A stretch of DNA of 64,000 nucleotides from Burkholderia catarinensis (lineage in GTDB: Bacteria; Pseudomonadota; Gammaproteobacteria; Burkholderiales; Burkholderiaceae). Both the position numbers and the translations under genes were made by a program. The stretch is from the NCBI RefSeq assembly GCF_001883705.2, contig NZ_MDEQ02000001.1, positions 372,001 to 436,000 of the forward strand. Direction: 5' to 3'. Shown one piece after another: positions 58,045 through 64,000 of the stretch. Position 1 is the first letter of the stretch, and each line of letters starts with the position of its first letter. The notes beneath the pieces were generated by a model, which saw only the letters and a program-made list of their open reading frames with translations, was not told the origin of the DNA and ran no database searches.

Positions 58045-58466
58045 GTACAACGGACCTCGACCCGTCGGCGCGCATCGACGCGCTGATCGCCGGCATCGCC
58101 GACTGGCGCGGTCAGACCTTTGCCGAGCTCCGCCAGACGATCCTCGCGGCCGACGCGGGCATCGTCGAGGAATGGAAGTGGATGGGCAGCCCCGTGTGGT
58201 CGTGCGACGGGATGATCGCGGTCGCGGATGCGCACAAGGGCAAGGTGAAGCTGACCTTCATGCACGGCGCGCAACTGCCGGATCCCGACCGGCTGTTCAA
58301 CGCCGGCCTGGAAGGCAATGCGCGGCGCGCGATCGATTTCCTCGAAGGCGACCGGATCGACAAGCGGGCGCTGAAAAGCCTGGTGCGCGCGGCGATCGAA
58401 TACAACCGGACGCATCTGAAGAAGAACGCACGAGCGGGCGCGAAGGCGCGAGGCAGCGTCGCGTAG
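58041..58466 (+). CDS. DUF1801 domain protein
   Basis: The 141-residue protein has the DUF1801 core (EEWKWMGSPVWSCDG, KGKVKLTFMHGAQLPDP, AIDFLEGDRIDKRALKSLVR) and a basic Lys/Arg-rich tail. The family is of unknown function and often appears with ArsR and SRPBCC genes. Its start overlaps the SRPBCC stop by four bases, so all three products are likely made together. Confidence 0.85.
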   Translation: MSTTDLDPSARIDALIAGIADWRGQTFAELRQTILAADAGIVEEWKWMGSPVWSCDGMIAVADAHKGKVKLTFMHGAQLPDPDRLFNAGLEGNARRAIDFLEGDRIDKRALKSLVRAAIEYNRTHLKKNARAGAKARGSVA

Positions 58467-58474
58467 CGCGCAGG

Positions 58475-58502
58475 CAAAAAAAAGCCCGACACGAGGTCGG
58501 GC
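58475..58502 (-). terminator. Rho-independent terminator of acnA
   Basis: On the minus strand GCCCGACC, loop TCGT, GTCGGGC is followed by eight T. It lies 55 bases after the acnA stop. Confidence 0.88.
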
Positions 58503-58557
58503 ATCCAAATCGGCCGCAACCGCCGCGAGGCGGCTGCGGCACCTGCAAAAGCAGCGC

Positions 58558-61275
<2,718 letters not shown>

Positions 61276-61297
61276 GGTGATTTTCCTGGGGTTAAGG

Positions 61298-62749
61298 CTA
61301 GGAAACATACAGATCGACGTACTCATCGACCGGCATCGCTTCGAGCTTTGCCTGGTCCAGCGACACGTCGAGAATCGCTTGTTGCTGTGTTGCCGGGAAG
61401 CGGCGGGCGAGGTTGGTCCTGAATTTCTCGACCAAGAGCGGGATGCCGTCCGCGCGGCGTCGCCGATGGCCGAGCGGGTATTCGACCGCCACTTCGGCAA
61501 GCTTCGACCCGTCCGTGAACTCGATCGTCAGCGCATTCGCGATCGAGCGCTTGTCCGGATCGTGGTAATCCTTCGTGAACTGCGGATCCTCGACGCACAC
61601 GGTTTTCGCGCGCAGCGCGTCGATGCGCGGGTCCGCTGCGGCCGAATCTTCGTAGTCGGCCGCGGTCAGCCGGCCGAACAGCAGCGGCACGGCGACCATG
61701 TACTGGATGCAGTGGTCGCGGTCAGCCGGATTGGCGAGCGGGCCCTGCTTGTCGATGATGCGGATCGCGGCCGCATGCGTGCGGATCGTGATCCGGCTGA
61801 TGTCGTCGGTCGAGCGGCCTGCGGCGGCGAGCTGCGCGTGCAGTTGCAGCGCGGCTTCGGCAGCCGTTTGCGCATGGAATTCGGCGGGGAACGCGATCTT
61901 GAACAGCACGTTCTCCATCACGTACGTGCCGTACGGGCGCTGGAAACGGAACGGCTGCCCGTCGAACAGCACGTCGTAGAAGCCCCAGGTCTTCGCGGTG
62001 AGCGCCGACGGATAGCCCATTTCGCCCGTTTTCGCGATCAGCGCGAGGCGCACCGCGCGGGAGGTGGCGTCGCCGGCCGCCCAGGATTTGCGCGAACCCG
62101 TGTTCGGCGCGTGGCGATAGGTGCGCAGCGCGTGGCCGTCGACGAACGCATTGGATACCGCGTTGATCAGCTCGTCGCGCGTGAGCCCGAGCAGCCGGCC
62201 GACGACGGCCGTCGACGCGACCTTCACGAGCAGCACGTGGTCGAGCCCGACCGCGTTGAACGAATTCTCGAGCGCGAGGCAGCCCTGGATCTCGTGGGCC
62301 TGGATCATCGCGACCAGCACGTCGCGCATGGCAAGCGGCTTGCGGCCGGCCGCGACGGCCGTGCGGGAGAGCCAGTCGGCCGTCGCCAGGATGCCGCCGA
62401 GGTTGTCGGACGGATGGCCCCATTCGGCGGCGAGCCAGGTGTCGTTGAAGTCCAGCCAGCGGATCATTGCGCCGATGCTGAACGCGGCCTGGACGGGATC
62501 GAGCTGGAAGGACGTGCCGGGCACCTTCGCGCCGTTCGGCACGATCGTGCCGGGCACGACGGGGCCGAGCAGCTTGGTGCAGGCAGGGTAGGACAGCGCC
62601 TCGAGTCCGCATCCGAGCGTGTCGATCAGGCAATGACGCGCCGTCTCCAGCGCGAGCGCGCTGTCGATACCGGTGTTCAGCACGTAGTCGACGATATCGA
62701 CGAGTACCGTATCCGGAGCAGGGCGGACGTTGGAGACCGGGGCGGACAT
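61298..62749 (-). CDS. prpD: 2-methylcitrate dehydratase, MmgE/PrpD family
   Basis: The 483-residue protein has the PrpD features [40 protein letters not shown] and [20 protein letters not shown]. It dehydrates 2-methylcitrate to 2-methyl-cis-aconitate in propionyl-CoA breakdown and can also act on citrate. Start ATG 62749 ([13 protein letters not shown]) is preferred over a longer frame. It is followed by acnA, which can hydrate the product; no prpB or prpC is in the window. Confidence 0.94.
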   Translation of the reverse strand: MSAPVSNVRPAPDTVLVDIVDYVLNTGIDSALALETARHCLIDTLGCGLEALSYPACTKLLGPVVPGTIVPNGAKVPGTSFQLDPVQAAFSIGAMIRWLDFNDTWLAAEWGHPSDNLGGILATADWLSRTAVAAGRKPLAMRDVLVAMIQAHEIQGCLALENSFNAVGLDHVLLVKVASTAVVGRLLGLTRDELINAVSNAFVDGHALRTYRHAPNTGSRKSWAAGDATSRAVRLALIAKTGEMGYPSALTAKTWGFYDVLFDGQPFRFQRPYGTYVMENVLFKIAFPAEFHAQTAAEAALQLHAQLAAAGRSTDDISRITIRTHAAAIRIIDKQGPLANPADRDHCIQYMVAVPLLFGRLTAADYEDSAAADPRIDALRAKTVCVEDPQFTKDYHDPDKRSIANALTIEFTDGSKLAEVAVEYPLGHRRRRADGIPLLVEKFRTNLARRFPATQQQAILDVSLDQAKLEAMPVDEYVDLYVS

Positions 62750-62769
62750 CGAGGGGCCGGGGGGCGCGC

Positions 62770-63285
62770 TTAGTTCGTTACGGGCTTCAGCTCGTTCGAT
62801 TGCGTCGGCGCTGCCGTGCCTTGCGCCATTTCCGGCGTCACGCATTCGTCCGCGAGGCGCTCGCCGCCGTTTGCGTCGGAGAACAGCATCGCCTTGGTCG
62901 GGATCACGACCAGCTTGAAGCCTGCTGCCGGATCGTAGAACGTGTCGGCGCCCGTCGTCGTGGCCTGACGCGGCAGCTTGTAGTTCTTCTTCGCCCAGTG
63001 AACCGTGATGACCTGGTCGCGCTTCATGTCGCCGGCGAGGTCGAACGACAGGCCTTCCTTACAGGACCACTTGACCGCGCCTTCCGGTACCGGATCGACC
63101 TTGGCAGCGGCACGCGCCTGCGCCTTCTTGCTGCGCGGGATGATGCGCTTGGCCGGCGCCGGGCGCTTGGCCGTTGCCTTCTTCGCGGTCGTGGTAGCCG
63201 TACCCTGGGCAAATGCGCTCGGAGCCGACACCAGCATCGTGGCGGACAACGCGCCGATGGCGGTAGCGATCAGGAGTTTCTTCAT
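62770..63285 (-). CDS. Exported protein with MliC-like (C-type lysozyme inhibitor) fold
   Basis: The 171-residue protein has a Sec signal ([20 protein letters not shown], cleavage after AFA) and a Lys/Ala/Arg-rich linker. A domain with paired Cys follows ([15 protein letters not shown] ... ADECVTPEM). Its [18 protein letters not shown] and [14 protein letters not shown] recall the SGxxY and YxxxTK motifs of MliC/PliC lysozyme inhibitors. No lipobox is seen, so it would be soluble in the periplasm. It lies 20 bases upstream of prpD, an odd place for a defence protein. The fold is inferred by eye. Confidence 0.6.
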   Translation of the reverse strand: MKKLLIATAIGALSATMLVSAPSAFAQGTATTTAKKATAKRPAPAKRIIPRSKKAQARAAAKVDPVPEGAVKWSCKEGLSFDLAGDMKRDQVITVHWAKKNYKLPRQATTTGADTFYDPAAGFKLVVIPTKAMLFSDANGGERLADECVTPEMAQGTAAPTQSNELKPVTN

Positions 63286-63515
63286 GGAGTCAGAACCTTT
63301 CGATAATCAGTTGACAAGGGTCGGCAATCGAAACTGCCGGCCGGTTTGAAACTGCACGCGCCCCGAAAGCGCGCAGCGGCCGCTATTTTCACCTATTTGG
63401 CCGCGCATATTTCAGGTTTTCGGGCTCCGTTACGTTTTTTGTCGTTTCGCAAACCTCTGTCCGGTTTGCGCGTCGGCGAATGCATGAAACTCGTGTATCG
63501 GCCGGCGGTGCGCGC

Positions 63516-64000
63516 TTACGGCGCGCTGCCCGCGTCGGCCGGGCCGAACAGCGGCGCGGCCTCGGCCGGTACGGGCTGGCCGGTGGCCCGCGCGCGGCGC
63601 AGCACCGACCAGTAATAACGATAACTCGCGCGATCGTGCAGCGTATCACCGTGGCGCGTCGGACCCCAGTCGGCGGCCTGCGCGGCCAGCAGGATCTCGG
63701 CGGCCAGCGCGACTTCGGCGGTGCGCGGTGCGAAGGCGTCGACGATCGGGCGGATCTGCGCGGGATGGATGCTCCACATCCGCGTGAACGCGAATTCGTC
63801 GCGCGCGCGGCGTGCATCGCCGGCGGCGACGCTCATGTCGCGCACTTCGGTCGTCACGTTGTGCGACGGCGTCTTGCCGTGCGCGTGACAGGCCGCGGCG
63901 ATTTCCAGCTTCGCGCGGCGTACGAGCGGGTGGTCGAACTGGCCGGGCGAGCGCATCGCGGCATCGGGGATCGCGCCGTGATGCGCGGAGACGAAATCCA
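63516..64000 (-). CDS. HpcH/HpaI aldolase/citrate lyase family protein, CitE-like (5' end missing)
   Basis: About 160 C-terminal residues are visible; the gene continues past the right edge. The end FVSAHHGAIPDAAMRSPGQF, HPLVRRAKLEIAAACHAHGK and SIHPAQIRPIVDAFAP is typical of CitE-like CoA-ester lyases. The active-site Arg and Glu/Asp residues would be upstream, outside the window. It lies on the same strand as the MliC-like gene, prpD and acnA. Malyl-, citramalyl- or another CoA ester could be the substrate. Confidence 0.82.
   Translation of the reverse strand, partial: DFVSAHHGAIPDAAMRSPGQFDHPLVRRAKLEIAAACHAHGKTPSHNVTTEVRDMSVAAGDARRARDEFAFTRMWSIHPAQIRPIVDAFAPRTAEVALAAEILLAAQAADWGPTRHGDTLHDRASYRYYWSVLRRARATGQPVPAEAAPLFGPADAGSAP

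Overview
The window is about 66-67% GC, with dense genes and strong G/C third-position bias. It carries a B. cepacia-type lipase/foldase pair, two sedolisins (S53), an rpsU-yqeY-dnaG-rpoD block and a prpD-acnA block. These point to the genus Burkholderia, most likely the B. cepacia complex. From memory of Bcc genomes, rpoD, dnaG, acnA, lipA and katB lie together on the second replicon, so this is probably a chromosome 2 segment; the window alone cannot prove that. I see no prophage, IS element, CRISPR array or integrase, and the order is that of a stable chromosomal region.

Layout. 1-3.7 kb: the end of a type II NADH dehydrogenase, a Tat-exported dienelactone hydrolase-family protein, a 3-mercaptopyruvate-type sulfurtransferase and a Rieske oxygenase alpha subunit. 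4-8.1 kb: isoprenoid precursor genes xseB-ispA-dxs, then folE2. 8.2-16.2 kb: tsaD, a BaiN-like flavoprotein, the macromolecular synthesis genes rpsU, yqeY, dnaG and rpoD with two extended -10 promoters, and tRNA-Ile2(CAU). 16.7-21.1 kb: an organic-acid uptake cluster of LysR regulator, DAACS symporter, orphan periplasmic binding protein and MHS-type MFS transporter. 21.5-25.5 kb: a phospholipase D/cardiolipin synthase lipoprotein, and a MocR regulator divergent from a PNPOx-fold protein with a direct-repeat operator candidate between them.

25.6-34.6 kb: a start-less Gln-rich reading frame, sedolisin 1, the ankB-katB peroxide-defence pair, a large MscS channel with a hexanucleotide-repeat Ser-Glu linker, and a chimeric acetyltransferase/flavin-oxidoreductase remnant. 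34.6-36.9 kb: a non-coding stretch ending in two hairpins, the second a strong orphan terminator (candidate sRNA), followed by a translationally coupled sirtuin-methyltransferase pair. 37-42 kb: gnd, a DUF4148 protein, a small unknown, an NlpD-like degenerate LytM lipoprotein, a Pr6Pr membrane protein and cytochrome b561.

42.1-44.7 kb: copper-related DUF2946 and OprC-like TonB receptor. 45-47.1 kb: lipA-lipB. 47.1-53.2 kb: a second MocR regulator, which has no ATG, GTG or TTG start before its wing-helix, divergent from a complete polyamine-type ABC operon. 53.4-58.5 kb: a DHA2-like MFS exporter, sedolisin 2, and a coupled arsR-SRPBCC-DUF1801 operon with a perfect 10-bp palindrome over its start codon. 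58.5-64 kb: on the minus strand, a CitE-like lyase (cut by the window edge), an exported MliC-like protein, prpD and acnA, forming part of a TCA/methylcitrate gene group.

All assignments are by reading motifs and family resemblance; no database search was run.
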